A stretch of DNA of 64,000 nt from an uncultured Porphyromonadaceae bacterium (GTDB lineage Bacteria; Bacteroidota; Bacteroidia; Bacteroidales; Coprobacteraceae). Positions 9,327 through 18,038 of this stretch are shown here, piece after piece. The stretch's first letter is position 1; every line of letters begins with the position of its first letter. Under the pieces are notes generated by a model that worked only from the letters and a program-made list of their open reading frames with translations, was not told where the DNA came from and ran no database searches. The stretch spans positions 1 to 64,000 of the forward strand of contig URAV01000012.1 in the NCBI GenBank assembly GCA_900545915.1. The letters are read 5' to 3'. The position numbers and the translations under genes were made by a program.

Positions 9327-10253
9327 ATGTCCGATATGTATGATTTTCGATTGAAAGTATTCCAACGCGTCGCATGGAATCTTAGTTTTACCAAAGCTGC
9401 CCAAGAACTACAAATTTCACAACCTGCTGTAACCAAGCACATCCGCGAATTAGAAGCAGTTTACAATACTCGGTTATTCGACCGTATCGGAAACAAAATT
9501 GCACTAACGGCAGCCGGAATTATTTTACTAAAACATTGCGATACCATTCTATCTGAATACAGTAAGCTAAATTACAAAATGCATCAGTTAAATAATAAAG
9601 AGGTGGGACAAATACATATCGGAGCAAGCCTAACGATCGCACAATATATTCTTCCGGCATTTTTAGCTCAATTTTGTCAAGAATATCCAGATATATCTCT
9701 CGATCTACAGATGCATAATACTCTTGAAATAGAAAATATGCTACATGCACAAAAGATTGACATCGGACTGATTGAAGGACCTTCGAGAAAGCCATATTTA
9801 AAATATTCGCCATTTCTGAAAGACGAAATAGTTGCGATTGTAAGAAACGTAGCCCGTTGGGGAGACAGCCCGTTTTCTCTTTCTAAAATCAAAGAACTAC
9901 CACTAATACTCAGAGAGCATACATCTGGCACAACACAATTTATAGAAGAAAATTTGCAAAAATACGGCATAAAATATTCTTCCCTTAACGTACTTATGCA
10001 CATGGGGTCGACAGAAGGAATAAAATCATTTTTAAGACATTCGGATTGTGTCGGGTTACTCTCTATTTATTCGGTCAGTAAAGAACTGATGAACGGAGAA
10101 TTCAGAATTATCGATTTTCAAGATTTCGCAATCGAAAGAGATTTCTGCTTCGTTCAAAATCAAGGCGATAACTCTGAGATAAATCAGTTATTTATCAATT
10201 TTATCAATAAAAAATCTTCAGAACAATACGGGCATAGTTATATAGGTAAATAA
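9327..10253 (+). CDS. LysR family transcriptional regulator
   Basis: A 308-residue DNA-binding regulator with an N-terminal winged helix-turn-helix (LSFTKAAQELQISQPAVTKHIRELE, split here as LSFTKAAQELQ and ISQPAVTKHIRELE) and a periplasmic-binding-protein-like effector domain from about residue 90. It starts 11 bases after the YeiH-type exporter gene and probably shares its transcript. By analogy with E. coli YeiE-YeiH it may control the exporter in response to a sulfur oxyanion; that is inference. An imperfect hairpin at about 10259-10287 follows the stop but lacks a good T run. Confidence 0.9.
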   Translation: MSDMYDFRLKVFQRVAWNLSFTKAAQELQISQPAVTKHIRELEAVYNTRLFDRIGNKIALTAAGIILLKHCDTILSEYSKLNYKMHQLNNKEVGQIHIGASLTIAQYILPAFLAQFCQEYPDISLDLQMHNTLEIENMLHAQKIDIGLIEGPSRKPYLKYSPFLKDEIVAIVRNVARWGDSPFSLSKIKELPLILREHTSGTTQFIEENLQKYGIKYSSLNVLMHMGSTEGIKSFLRHSDCVGLLSIYSVSKELMNGEFRIIDFQDFAIERDFCFVQNQGDNSEINQLFINFINKKSSEQYGHSYIGK

Positions 10254-10365
10254 ATCGTACCTTGTTTTAATTCTATATAAAACAGGCTTTAACCATACAA
10301 CCTTTTCTGAGAAAAAATTGTTATCAAATTATCTCTAACCATTATAGTAAAAAAGATTGATAACA

Positions 10366-10518
10366 ATGAAAAAATTAATATCCAGATTCTCGAAATATGA
10401 TGAATGGGGATACAGAAATCCTCAATTCGACAAGTTAAAAAAGGTAGCAGGTACTATTATAATGACTATTATCGGTATCGCATTTATTACCTTAATCATA
10501 TTAGAAGAGAGTTTGTAA
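10366..10518 (+). CDS. 50-residue single-pass membrane microprotein
   Basis: A complete small reading frame, ATG at 10366 to TAA at 10516-10518. It encodes a basic and aromatic N-terminal half (MKKLISRFSKYDEWGYRN) and one hydrophobic helix at about residues 27-46 (VAGTIIMTIIGIAFITLIIL), ending in EESL. A strong terminator begins 13 bases after the stop, which supports real transcription of this short unit. The family is not recognised. A membrane-anchored regulator or small accessory subunit is possible but not supported by any neighbour. Confidence 0.65.
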   Translation: MKKLISRFSKYDEWGYRNPQFDKLKKVAGTIIMTIIGIAFITLIILEESL

Positions 10519-10530
10519 TAGATAGAAATA

Positions 10531-10566
10531 AAAAGGATGTAATAATCGGGTATTACATCCTTTTTT
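10531..10566 (+). terminator. Terminator after the 50-residue microprotein
   Basis: A perfect 14-bp stem (AAAAGGATGTAATA, 10531-10544, with 10551-10564) and a 6-base loop end in TTTTTT. The reverse orientation also has an A/T-rich tail, so it may also stop transcription of the convergent GH28 gene that ends at 10587. Confidence 0.88.
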
Positions 10567-10586
10567 ATCGATATTTTCAAACAAAA

Positions 10587-11864
10587 TTATTTACTCACAG
10601 GTTTACCCGAACTAAAATCGATTCCTTCCGGAGCAGATTCATAAACTTTTACAGCATCTCCTTTTTTTACAGATATTGAAGAGCCGTTAATAAAAGAAAC
10701 ATTTGAAGCATAATTTATTTCCATACCCTTCGTTGCCCGAATTTTTACATTATCGAATACAACGTTTCGAATAGGAAGTTCCGGCACACCCCATATAATA
10801 CCGGCATACTCACAATTATATATTTCTATATTACGTAAAAAAATATTACTCCATGAAGGTGTTGTGGCTGAGACCTCTTCAGCCGAATCTTCTGTAACAT
10901 CTTTCGGAGTCTTCGGGTAATAACTCGTAATAAATATAGGTTTTCTTACATTATCAATAGTAATATTCGAATATGTGATATTCTTCTCTCCACCCCCTCT
11001 CGAACGATTGCTTTTCATCCGGATAGCTGATTCGGTATTTTTAAAAGAACAACTATCTACCAGAACATTTTCGATACCGGTAGTATAACTTCCGATAGAA
11101 CATCCGTGTCCATTTCCAAAATTACATTTTCGGATCGTGATATTCTTTGTTCCTGAATCCATTGCAATATTATCATCTCCACAAGTGATATTACAATTAT
11201 AGATCAAAACGTTCGGAGCCCACACATCAATTCCATCGCTGTTGGGGGCTTCATCCGGAGCTTCAATCGTAATATCCCTCACTGTTATATCCGAACTTCC
11301 TCGCCCCAACGTTATATGTACATTCGGTGCATTCTGTAATCGGATACCGCTTATTTCTACATTCTTACAATTATCGAAACGAATCAGACACCCCCTCTTT
11401 ATAGACCTATTCGCCCTAAAAGCTGTCCACCATGCACTTCCGTCACCTTCGATTATACCTTTTCCACTTACTTTAATATTTTGAACTCGTTTACCCGAAA
11501 TAAGATGAGCATAACGATCCGGTTTGCCATTATTCGGATAACTTCCTTCAACAATGCCGTTCCCTTTCCCATAAGGAAGAGCTTTTAAAATACATCCATC
11601 ATCCAAAACAAGATTTATATTGCTTTTCATTACAATAGGGCCACACATAAACGTTCCTGCCGGAATAATTACCGATCCTCCTCCAGCAGCACTACAAATA
11701 TCTATTGTCTTCTGAATTGCAACAGTATTATCTATAGCTGATGCCGACGCCCCATAATCGATCACTGAAAACCGAATTTCCGGAATTTCTGGTTTCAAAA
11801 TTGTTTGTGCCGATACTATACCTGATAGTATCAACGAACAGATGAGAAAAACATTTTTTTTCAT
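10587..11864 (-). CDS. Glycoside hydrolase family 28 (polygalacturonase-like)
   Basis: Secreted pectin-active right-handed beta-helix enzyme. Residues 1-19 form a signal peptide ending at VSAQ. The GH28 signatures are in order: NSDGID at 208-213, the catalytic aspartate pair in CGDDNIAMDSG (D230, D231), GHGCSIGS with H253, and the substrate-binding R-x-K as AIRMKS at 281-286. The 425-residue length is typical of Bacteroidota exo-polygalacturonases and related pectin hydrolases; the exact bond cleaved cannot be told. No SusC/SusD pair flanks it, so it is an isolated enzyme rather than part of a visible utilisation locus. A GACAGGC-type hairpin lies directly upstream. Confidence 0.92.
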   Translation of the reverse strand: MKKNVFLICSLILSGIVSAQTILKPEIPEIRFSVIDYGASASAIDNTVAIQKTIDICSAAGGGSVIIPAGTFMCGPIVMKSNINLVLDDGCILKALPYGKGNGIVEGSYPNNGKPDRYAHLISGKRVQNIKVSGKGIIEGDGSAWWTAFRANRSIKRGCLIRFDNCKNVEISGIRLQNAPNVHITLGRGSSDITVRDITIEAPDEAPNSDGIDVWAPNVLIYNCNITCGDDNIAMDSGTKNITIRKCNFGNGHGCSIGSYTTGIENVLVDSCSFKNTESAIRMKSNRSRGGGEKNITYSNITIDNVRKPIFITSYYPKTPKDVTEDSAEEVSATTPSWSNIFLRNIEIYNCEYAGIIWGVPELPIRNVVFDNVKIRATKGMEINYASNVSFINGSSISVKKGDAVKVYESAPEGIDFSSGKPVSK

Positions 11865-11892
11865 ATATAATTAAGATTTATCGAATATAATT

Positions 11893-11943
11893 CTTAGAGC
11901 CTGTCGTAAATTTTTTTGAAGTAAAAATACAGGTAACTCTAAG
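11893..11943. repeat. Imperfect palindrome with GAGCCTGTC motif
   Basis: CTTAGAG (11893-11899) plus CCTGT pairs with ACAGG and CTCTAAG (ending 11943), with a TAA bulge, enclosing an A/T-rich centre. The arm TTAGAGCCTGTC is shared with sites near 62825 (as its complement) and 63743, and resembles those at 14874 and 46446, so this is probably a member of a dispersed palindromic family. Confidence 0.5.
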
Positions 11944-12555
11944 TTTTTACAATAGACAAATCTTCTTATCGGAGCTTTCCAACAATTATTCCACTCTTTT
12001 CGTCAAAAAAGAGACATTTCGGGTAAAAACTCCGGGTATTCTGATCACTAATCAGTTCTACAAATTTTCTACAAAAAATAAAAATGATTTTTTCAATGAA
12101 ATAAACAGCCTGCTTATTTTGATTCTTTCTCCGATTCTTTTTATACAAAAATAGTAATAAAAGAAATGGTTGTCATCTCGACAACCAATCTTCGTTAACC
12201 TTAAATCTAAATACCATGAAAAACACATTGCAAATGTACAAACAAACATGTTTTAAAACATAATTTTTCGACATAAAAACAAAGATATTAACATTAATTA
12301 TATTTTAATCCAAGAAATTCATTTGAATTTTATAGAAAATCACAAAACATTTGTATCCCACCTCGGACAAAAGGCTAAACAATTTTTTCAAATTCTAACA
12401 AAATAACAATTTTAAAACATTTAAATATCTTCGACACAAATTTGAAACAACTGTCGTACTTCATAATATTATCATATATTTGTAATATATTTGTCACATT
12501 ATAAAGTTTCTTTTGCAAAAATTTTCAATATATACATCTGTTTACTTTAATAATA
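11944..12555. other. Divergent intergenic region GH28 / porin
   Basis: A long A+T-rich spacer of about 610 bases between divergent genes. It holds the tandem -7-like elements ahead of the porin gene. The short minus-strand frames inside it (for example 11966-12148) are lysine/isoleucine-rich and look like chance openings. Nothing else was recognised. Confidence 0.5.
12475..12493 (+). promoter_or_regulatory. Tandem TATATTTG elements ahead of the porin gene
   Basis: Two exact TAnnTTTG matches, TATATTTG at 12475-12482 and again at 12486-12493, lie 11 bases apart and about 65-80 bases before the start codon. No clean -33 box was matched at standard distance, so either may be the true -7 element. 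Confidence 0.45.
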
Positions 12556-13605
12556 ATGAAACAAGCTATAATATTACTTTTCGTGCTTTTAATTCCCTTT
12601 CGAGGAACAGGACAAAACGAGACGAATGAAGACGGTATAAAGCTCGAAAAAAAGAAAATGGAAAAAACAGATTATATTCCTGAAATTCATGGAACGATTC
12701 GGGCAAAGTATGAATATCAACCGGAAATTAATGCCGGTCGTTTCGAAGTGAGAAATGCTCGGTTCAGCCTGACGGGAAACGTTCACCCGTCTGTCGCTTA
12801 CAAAGCAGAAATAGATTTATCGGACGAAGGCAGCATTAAAATGCTGGATGCCTATACCAGATTATTTCCTATTAAAAGCCTCAATTTCACAATCGGGCAA
12901 ATGCGAGTACCTTTCACAATCGATGCACATCGTTCTCCCCACCAACAATATTTCGCCAACCGTTCTTTTATTGCCAAACAGGTAGGGAATGTCAGAGACG
13001 TAGGTGCAACGGTATGCTATCAATTGAAAGAAGTTTTCCCGTTCATCATTGAAGCCGGAATTTTTAATGGAACAGGGTTAACTAACCAGAAAGAATGGCG
13101 CAAAGAAATGAACTATTCCGTCAAGGCTCAACTCCTTTTTATAAAAGGATTGAATATCGAATTCAGTACACAAACCATCAAACCGGAGTCAATCCGTATT
13201 CATATGTATGATGCCGGTCTTTCATACCGATATAAAAGATTCTTGATCGAGGGTGAATATTTATATAAACAATATGAGCAAAATGCTTTTAAGGATGTTC
13301 ATGCCATGAATAGTTTTGTGAGTTACGAATTACCACTGCCCCGAATTTTTAAAAGTATGTCTTTCCTCGCCCGCTATGATTTTATGACCGACCACAGCGA
13401 CGGATATGCCGACGAAGAAACCGGTAAACTAAAAATAAATGATTATAAAAGACAACGAGTAACGGGTGGACTTACATTCAGCATCGGAAAACCGTTCGTC
13501 GCAGATATTAGACTGAATTATGAAAAATATTTTTATTCAGCTTCCGGAATACCTAAAGAATCGGAACAAGATAAAATCGTTCTTGAGGTCATGACTCGGT
13601 TTTAA
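12556..13605 (+). CDS. OprO/OprP-type outer-membrane porin
   Basis: A 349-residue outer-membrane beta-barrel related to phosphate-selective porins O and P. Residues 1-19 are a signal peptide ending near RGTGQ. The body shows alternating amphipathic strands and family-like segments: GRFEVRNARFSLTGNVHP, IGQMRVPFTIDAHRSP and a final strand ending in VLEVMTRF with a terminal aromatic residue, as is usual for outer-membrane barrels. Substrate specificity cannot be judged; in Bacteroidota such porins are often linked to phosphate uptake. It stands alone, convergent with the choloylglycine-hydrolase family gene. Confidence 0.82.
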   Translation: MKQAIILLFVLLIPFRGTGQNETNEDGIKLEKKKMEKTDYIPEIHGTIRAKYEYQPEINAGRFEVRNARFSLTGNVHPSVAYKAEIDLSDEGSIKMLDAYTRLFPIKSLNFTIGQMRVPFTIDAHRSPHQQYFANRSFIAKQVGNVRDVGATVCYQLKEVFPFIIEAGIFNGTGLTNQKEWRKEMNYSVKAQLLFIKGLNIEFSTQTIKPESIRIHMYDAGLSYRYKRFLIEGEYLYKQYEQNAFKDVHAMNSFVSYELPLPRIFKSMSFLARYDFMTDHSDGYADEETGKLKINDYKRQRVTGGLTFSIGKPFVADIRLNYEKYFYSASGIPKESEQDKIVLEVMTRF

Positions 13606-13683
13606 TTTTCAAAACTCAAAAAAAATTTCGTATCATCTCAAGTAAAGTAATCGGGTCAAGTCTTCTTTGTGTTTTCTTTCTGT

Positions 13684-13793
13684 CTGTTTTCATCCATCGG
13701 ATAGCACCCGCTATCATCCTCATAAAAACAAAAAACAGCCTAAAAAGAAATTATCAGAACAGACCCAAGCAAATTGAAACATTCTCTAAATTC
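13684..13793 (+). repeat. Dispersed intergenic repeat, copy C
   Basis: Related to copies at 62732-62840 and 56011-56103. Shared pieces in order are GTTTTCAT, a small hairpin (GATAGC with GCTATC), CCTCATAAAA, AAAAACA, AAAGAAA and the terminal TCTAAA. Against the copy near 62.8 kb the last 63-64 bases match at roughly 70 percent by hand count. Its terminal CTCTAAA contains the TAG stop codon of the minus-strand gene ending at 13786. Confidence 0.55.
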
Positions 13794-14841
13794 CAAATAA
13801 AAATTGAAGCGGCAATGAGTTTTTAAACTGTCCTGCAGCATTTCCCGCATAAATCTCTCCATTAGTAAGCCAAAGCTTTTTTATCGGTGCACCCACACTA
13901 AAATCAAGATCTTTAAAGTCGATCCAAAATACATCAGGATTAAGCGTCGACTCGAAATAATAAACTTTATTTTTTTGATCCGAAACTGTACGCCAACGGG
14001 TAGATGCAATATTCGGCTGATCGGGAACAGATATTCCTAAAGGTACGGATACATTACGCATAACACTAAATACTCCGGGAACAGCTAATTTAAAATCTGA
14101 CGTTTTAGGAATAACATTGATATAGAATGAAGCTCTGACAAATCGGTCGGAAGCTCGATTTGTTCCCGGCAACATTACCATCCCACCTATCTGTTTCCAA
14201 TAATCATTTAGCGTCATCTGTTGATCATAAGTAGGAGAATTAGTCATCACCTGACAATCTTTCCCTTCATGAATAATCAGTCGTCCTTGTATGTATTCAA
14301 AGATCGCACTATTTCCCGTAGCATCGGATACAGATAAATGTAACGTAGATTTTGCTCCGTTCGGCAAATCGGGAGCATCGATTCTGAAAGCATCATCTTT
14401 TAGTCCGGCAACAGCCTCTTCGACCGTAGCAAAATTATCCAATACATATTGAGTCCAAATACTAATTCCCATTACCGGACGATTATCATCCGACCTATAA
14501 TAAGACGATTCTGTCAAAAAAAGCAGATTGGCGACCAAACCTTTTTCATTCATCCCGTCACATATCCCTATATCATACCCCGCAGTAGATACACTCCCAT
14601 ACTTCGATGTCCAAGTTACGGTATTTTTATTTCCGGGAAGAGCCGCCCGCTTTTGCAATCCTCTCGGAAAAAGATAAATATTCGACTGAGGATCTTCTTT
14701 CCAATCCATCGTTCTTCCGGTAACAACCATTCCTTCCTCACCTAAATAGACAGCTCTGGTACAAGCCTTTATCGAAACGATATACGCAAAAGAAAACAAT
14801 GTCGATAACGCGATCATGCGAAAAATAGTCCGTAATTTCAT
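13786..14841 (-). CDS. Choloylglycine hydrolase family (bile salt hydrolase-like), secreted
   Basis: N-terminal-nucleophile amidase of the bile salt hydrolase / penicillin acylase V family. A signal peptide ends at A26, which would expose C27 as the catalytic N-terminal cysteine. The spacing of the active-site residues fits bile salt hydrolases: C27, R43 and D46 in GRTMDW (offsets +16 and +19, as in C2/R18/D21), N105 in LVANLLFL, N201 in MTNSPTYD, and the arginine of SDRFVR. The length of 351 residues suits the Gram-negative secreted branch. The substrate could be conjugated bile acids or other amides; it cannot be settled here. Its TAG stop lies inside an intergenic repeat, and a palindromic element lies upstream. 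Confidence 0.88.
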   Translation of the reverse strand: MKLRTIFRMIALSTLFSFAYIVSIKACTRAVYLGEEGMVVTGRTMDWKEDPQSNIYLFPRGLQKRAALPGNKNTVTWTSKYGSVSTAGYDIGICDGMNEKGLVANLLFLTESSYYRSDDNRPVMGISIWTQYVLDNFATVEEAVAGLKDDAFRIDAPDLPNGAKSTLHLSVSDATGNSAIFEYIQGRLIIHEGKDCQVMTNSPTYDQQMTLNDYWKQIGGMVMLPGTNRASDRFVRASFYINVIPKTSDFKLAVPGVFSVMRNVSVPLGISVPDQPNIASTRWRTVSDQKNKVYYFESTLNPDVFWIDFKDLDFSVGAPIKKLWLTNGEIYAGNAAGQFKNSLPLQFLFGI

Positions 14842-14873
14842 ACTTATTTGTTTAAATAAAACATTAGAATCTA

Positions 14874-14929
14874 TTAAAAGCCTGTCTAAATTTTACGATA
14901 CAGAAATCATATCTTCAGGCAGGCCTTAA
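14874..14929. repeat. Imperfect palindrome with GCCTG arms
   Basis: TTAAAAGCCTGTC (from 14874) faces GGCAGGCCTTAA (to 14929), giving inverted arms of about 10 bp with mismatches around a 30-base centre. The arm resembles those at 11893, 46446 and 63743. It lies between the divergent choloylglycine-hydrolase and dnaG genes. Confidence 0.45.
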
Positions 14930-15025
14930 ATTATAACAATCCGATGAAAACGATTGTTCTAAAATTTTCCGTTAAATTAGAATCATAAAAGAGGACTCGA
15001 GTCTCTCGGTTTTTACAAATTTTGT

Positions 15026-15057
15026 TTTGCAACCCTTATAATAAATAGTTATCTTCG
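15026..15057 (+). promoter_or_regulatory. dnaG promoter (-33 and -7)
   Basis: TTTG (15026-15029), 20 bases, then TATCTTCG (15050-15057). The -7 box differs from TAnnTTTG by one base. It predicts a very short leader of about 15 bases before the dnaG start. Confidence 0.6.
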
Positions 15058-15078
15058 CCACACTAAAAACTTGAACAC

Positions 15079-17103
15079 ATGATAGATCAGGCAACTGTCG
15101 ATAAAATAATAGACAGTGCAAATATTCTGGAAGTTGTTTCCGATTTTGTCACATTGCGTAAACGCGGCGTCAATTATGTCGGGTTATGTCCGTTTCATGA
15201 TGAAAAAACTCCATCTTTCAGCGTTTCTCCTTCTAAAGGTATCTGTAAATGCTTCAGTTGCGGAAAAGGAGGTAGTGCGGTACATTTTATCATGGAACAC
15301 GAACAACTCTCCTATTATGAAGCCCTGAAATATCTGGCAAAAAAATATAATATCGAAATAGAAGAGCGAGAGCTCAGCGATGAAGAGAAACAGATAAAAA
15401 GCGACCGGGAAAGCATGCTCATCGTTAATTCTTTCGCTCAAGAATATTTCAGTAACATATTATTCCAACATTCCGAAGGCCGTTCGGTCGGGCTTGCCTA
15501 TTTCCATGAACGAGGATTTAGAGACGATATTATTCACAAATTTGCATTGGGTTACTCTCTCGAGCAACGAGACGCACTTGCTATTGAAGCAAAAAAAAGA
15601 GGGTATAAAGAAGAGTATTTATTGAAAACCGGGCTTTGTCTGGAAGGTCAAAACGGTTACATAAGCGATCGTTTCCGAGGTAGAGTAATTTTTCCGGTAT
15701 TCAGTCTATCCGGAAAAATTCTTGCCTTCGGAGGACGGGTATTAAAGAAAAGCGATAAATTAGCCAAATACGTTAATTCTCCGGAATCGGAAGTTTACCA
15801 TAAGAGCAATGTGCTTTACGGCATCTACCAAGCAAAACAGTCTATCGTAAAAAATGATAACTGTTTTTTAGTAGAAGGTTATACTGATGTTTTATCAATG
15901 CATCAGGCCGGAGTAGAAAATGTAGTGGCTTCTTCAGGGACATCTCTTACTCCGGGCCAAATCAGACTGATTCACCGTTTCACAAATAATATTACGGTTA
16001 TCTATGATGGTGATGCTGCTGGGATAAAGGCCTCTTTAAGGGGAATAGACCTCATTTTGAAAGAAGGGATGAATATCAAAGTCGTACTTCTTCCTGATGG
16101 AGATGATCCCGACTCCTTCGCTAAAAAGCAAAGTGCTTCATTTTTTACGGAATATATCAAAAATCATGAAGTCGATTTTATCCGTTTTAAGACTAACTTA
16201 TTATTAGACAGTGCAGGAAATGATCCTATTAAACGGGCAGAATTAATATCGGACATCGTACAAAGCATTGCTATTATTCCCGATACTATCGTACGTTCGG
16301 TATATACCAAAGAATGCAGTCGCCTCATGGAGATCAGCGAAGAGGTACTGCTCCGCGAAATCAATAAAATACAACTGAACCAACTGCAAAACGGAACTCT
16401 GCCTAACAAAAAAACGTTATCGGAGACTTCTGCCGACAAACAAAATTCTCAGGCAGAAAGTGCCCAGAACGATGATACGGGAACATCAACGGAAACAGAG
16501 AGTATTCCTCAAGGAATTTTACAAGAGAAAAGAGCCCCCTCTCCTCTTGATCCATTCGAAAAGACTTTGGTGAGATATATGATACGATACGGATTTCACG
16601 ACTTATTTTCCGAAATAAATGAAGAGACAGGAGAAACAGAAACGTGGAAAGTAATTCCCTATATTCTCGCTGATCTGCAAAACGATGAAATAGAATTTCA
16701 ACATCCGTTGTATAAAAAAATAATAGCAGAAATCAACCACATATTCGAACAAGAAGGAGAGCATTTGACTCGTTATTTTTTAGCTCACCCCGATGAGGAA
16801 ATCAGTCGTCTGGCCGTCGATTTAGTAAGTGAAAAGTATCAATTGAGTAAAATACACACAAAATTCCAGACCATAGAAAGCGAAGAAGAAAAGTTAGCAG
16901 ATCTGATTCCTCGTGCATTATTCGAACTAAAGGATGCCATTACATCCCTGAACATAAAACATATCCGAGAAGAAATCAAAAAAACGGCTAAAGAGAAAAA
17001 TCCGGAACGAACGACTCAACTCATGTCTGAACTAAACGGACTGTACGCATTGAAAGCGGCTTTGGCAAAACAATTAGGCGAGCGTATCGTCAGTCCTAAA
17101 TAA
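15079..17103 (+). CDS. dnaG: DNA primase
   Basis: Synthesises RNA primers for DNA replication. The N-terminal CHC2 zinc ribbon is complete (C37, H40, C58, C61, with the family core TPSFSVSPSKGICKCFSCG). The catalytic TOPRIM domain shows the acidic motifs VEGYTDVLS and YDGDAAGIKA and the RNA-polymerase-basic motif GYSLEQRDALA region upstream. A low-complexity Q/S/T/E linker (about residues 440-475) leads to a C-terminal helicase-binding domain. The length of 674 residues is normal. The start at 15079 follows a good promoter closely. The ABC ATPase gene begins 8 bases after its stop, so the two are probably cotranscribed. Confidence 0.97.
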   Translation: MIDQATVDKIIDSANILEVVSDFVTLRKRGVNYVGLCPFHDEKTPSFSVSPSKGICKCFSCGKGGSAVHFIMEHEQLSYYEALKYLAKKYNIEIEERELSDEEKQIKSDRESMLIVNSFAQEYFSNILFQHSEGRSVGLAYFHERGFRDDIIHKFALGYSLEQRDALAIEAKKRGYKEEYLLKTGLCLEGQNGYISDRFRGRVIFPVFSLSGKILAFGGRVLKKSDKLAKYVNSPESEVYHKSNVLYGIYQAKQSIVKNDNCFLVEGYTDVLSMHQAGVENVVASSGTSLTPGQIRLIHRFTNNITVIYDGDAAGIKASLRGIDLILKEGMNIKVVLLPDGDDPDSFAKKQSASFFTEYIKNHEVDFIRFKTNLLLDSAGNDPIKRAELISDIVQSIAIIPDTIVRSVYTKECSRLMEISEEVLLREINKIQLNQLQNGTLPNKKTLSETSADKQNSQAESAQNDDTGTSTETESIPQGILQEKRAPSPLDPFEKTLVRYMIRYGFHDLFSEINEETGETETWKVIPYILADLQNDEIEFQHPLYKKIIAEINHIFEQEGEHLTRYFLAHPDEEISRLAVDLVSEKYQLSKIHTKFQTIESEEEKLADLIPRALFELKDAITSLNIKHIREEIKKTAKEKNPERTTQLMSELNGLYALKAALAKQLGERIVSPK

Positions 17104-17111
17104 AATAGACA

Positions 17112-18026
17112 ATGTATCTTATAGACACTCTCGACATCATCAAAGAATATGAGGGGCACAGGGCTTTGAACTGCGTTTCCGTACAAATACCGGAAAACAG
17201 CATATACGGAATTCTCGGGCCTAATGGTGCAGGGAAAACCACTTTCATCCGAATCATCAACCATATTACAGCCCCTGATAGCGGAACTGTATTATTCGAT
17301 AACCATCCTCTAAATGCAGAAGATGTAAAACACATAGGTTACCTGCCTGAAGAACGAGGATTATATAAAAAGATGAAAGTCGGAGAACATATTGTCTATT
17401 TAGCTCAGTTAAAAGGTGTCTCCCGCAATGAAGCCAAAAGACGAATGAAAAAATGGCTCACCCGATTTGAAATAGACCGTTGGGAAAAATACCGAATTGA
17501 AGAACTTTCGAAAGGTATGCAGCAAAAGATACAGTTTATAACAACGGTAATTCATGAACCCCGTTTATTGATATTCGACGAACCTTTCAGCGGATTCGAT
17601 CCGATAAATACGGAATTACTGAAACAAGAAATCCTTGAACTGAAAAAAGGGGGAGCAACTATTATCTTTTCTACTCACAATATGAGTTCGGTCGAGGAAT
17701 TATGCGATGAAATAACACTCATAAATCGCTCTCAAGTCGTATTGCAAGGAGAAGTATTCAAAATTCGGGAACAATATAAAAAGGACCTTTTCAGGATAAA
17801 GATTTCTTCCGGGAAATTTCCTCGTTTCGATAATCGTTATATACTGATTTCTGAGAAAGAGAGTTTTAACGGAACAGAAATCATCCTCAAAAAAACAGAT
17901 GATATTCCGATAAATGATCTGATAGTTCAACTTGCCGAAAAGTTTTCGTTAACCGCATTTGAAGAGATACTACCCTCTATGAACGAAATATTTATCGATA
18001 CGGTCGAAAGAGAAAAAACGCTCTAA
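17112..18026 (+). CDS. ABC transporter ATP-binding protein (NatA/YhaQ-like)
   Basis: Cytoplasmic ATPase of an ABC-2 type exporter. Walker A is GPNGAGKT at 36-43, the Q-loop region leads to the signature LSKGMQQK at about 134-141, Walker B is LLIFDEPFSGFDP, and the switch histidine lies in FSTHNMSS. A C-terminal extension of about 80 residues resembles the DUF4162 tail of YhaQ/NatA-type subunits. It overlaps no gene, starts 8 bases after dnaG and is followed by its membrane partner after 12 bases. The likely role is export of sodium or a small compound; this is by family analogy only. Confidence 0.9.
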   Translation: MYLIDTLDIIKEYEGHRALNCVSVQIPENSIYGILGPNGAGKTTFIRIINHITAPDSGTVLFDNHPLNAEDVKHIGYLPEERGLYKKMKVGEHIVYLAQLKGVSRNEAKRRMKKWLTRFEIDRWEKYRIEELSKGMQQKIQFITTVIHEPRLLIFDEPFSGFDPINTELLKQEILELKKGGATIIFSTHNMSSVEELCDEITLINRSQVVLQGEVFKIREQYKKDLFRIKISSGKFPRFDNRYILISEKESFNGTEIILKKTDDIPINDLIVQLAEKFSLTAFEEILPSMNEIFIDTVEREKTL

Positions 18027-18038
18027 AATCTAAACGGT

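Noticed and set aside
11966..12249. Two overlapping minus-strand frames in the GH28/porin gap
   Set aside because: Low-complexity K/I/F/N-rich translations without start context; most likely chance openings in A+T-rich DNA.
10587..13605. Polysaccharide utilisation locus around the GH28 and porin genes
   Set aside because: No SusC, SusD, hybrid two-component or ECF regulator gene is nearby; the enzymes appear isolated.
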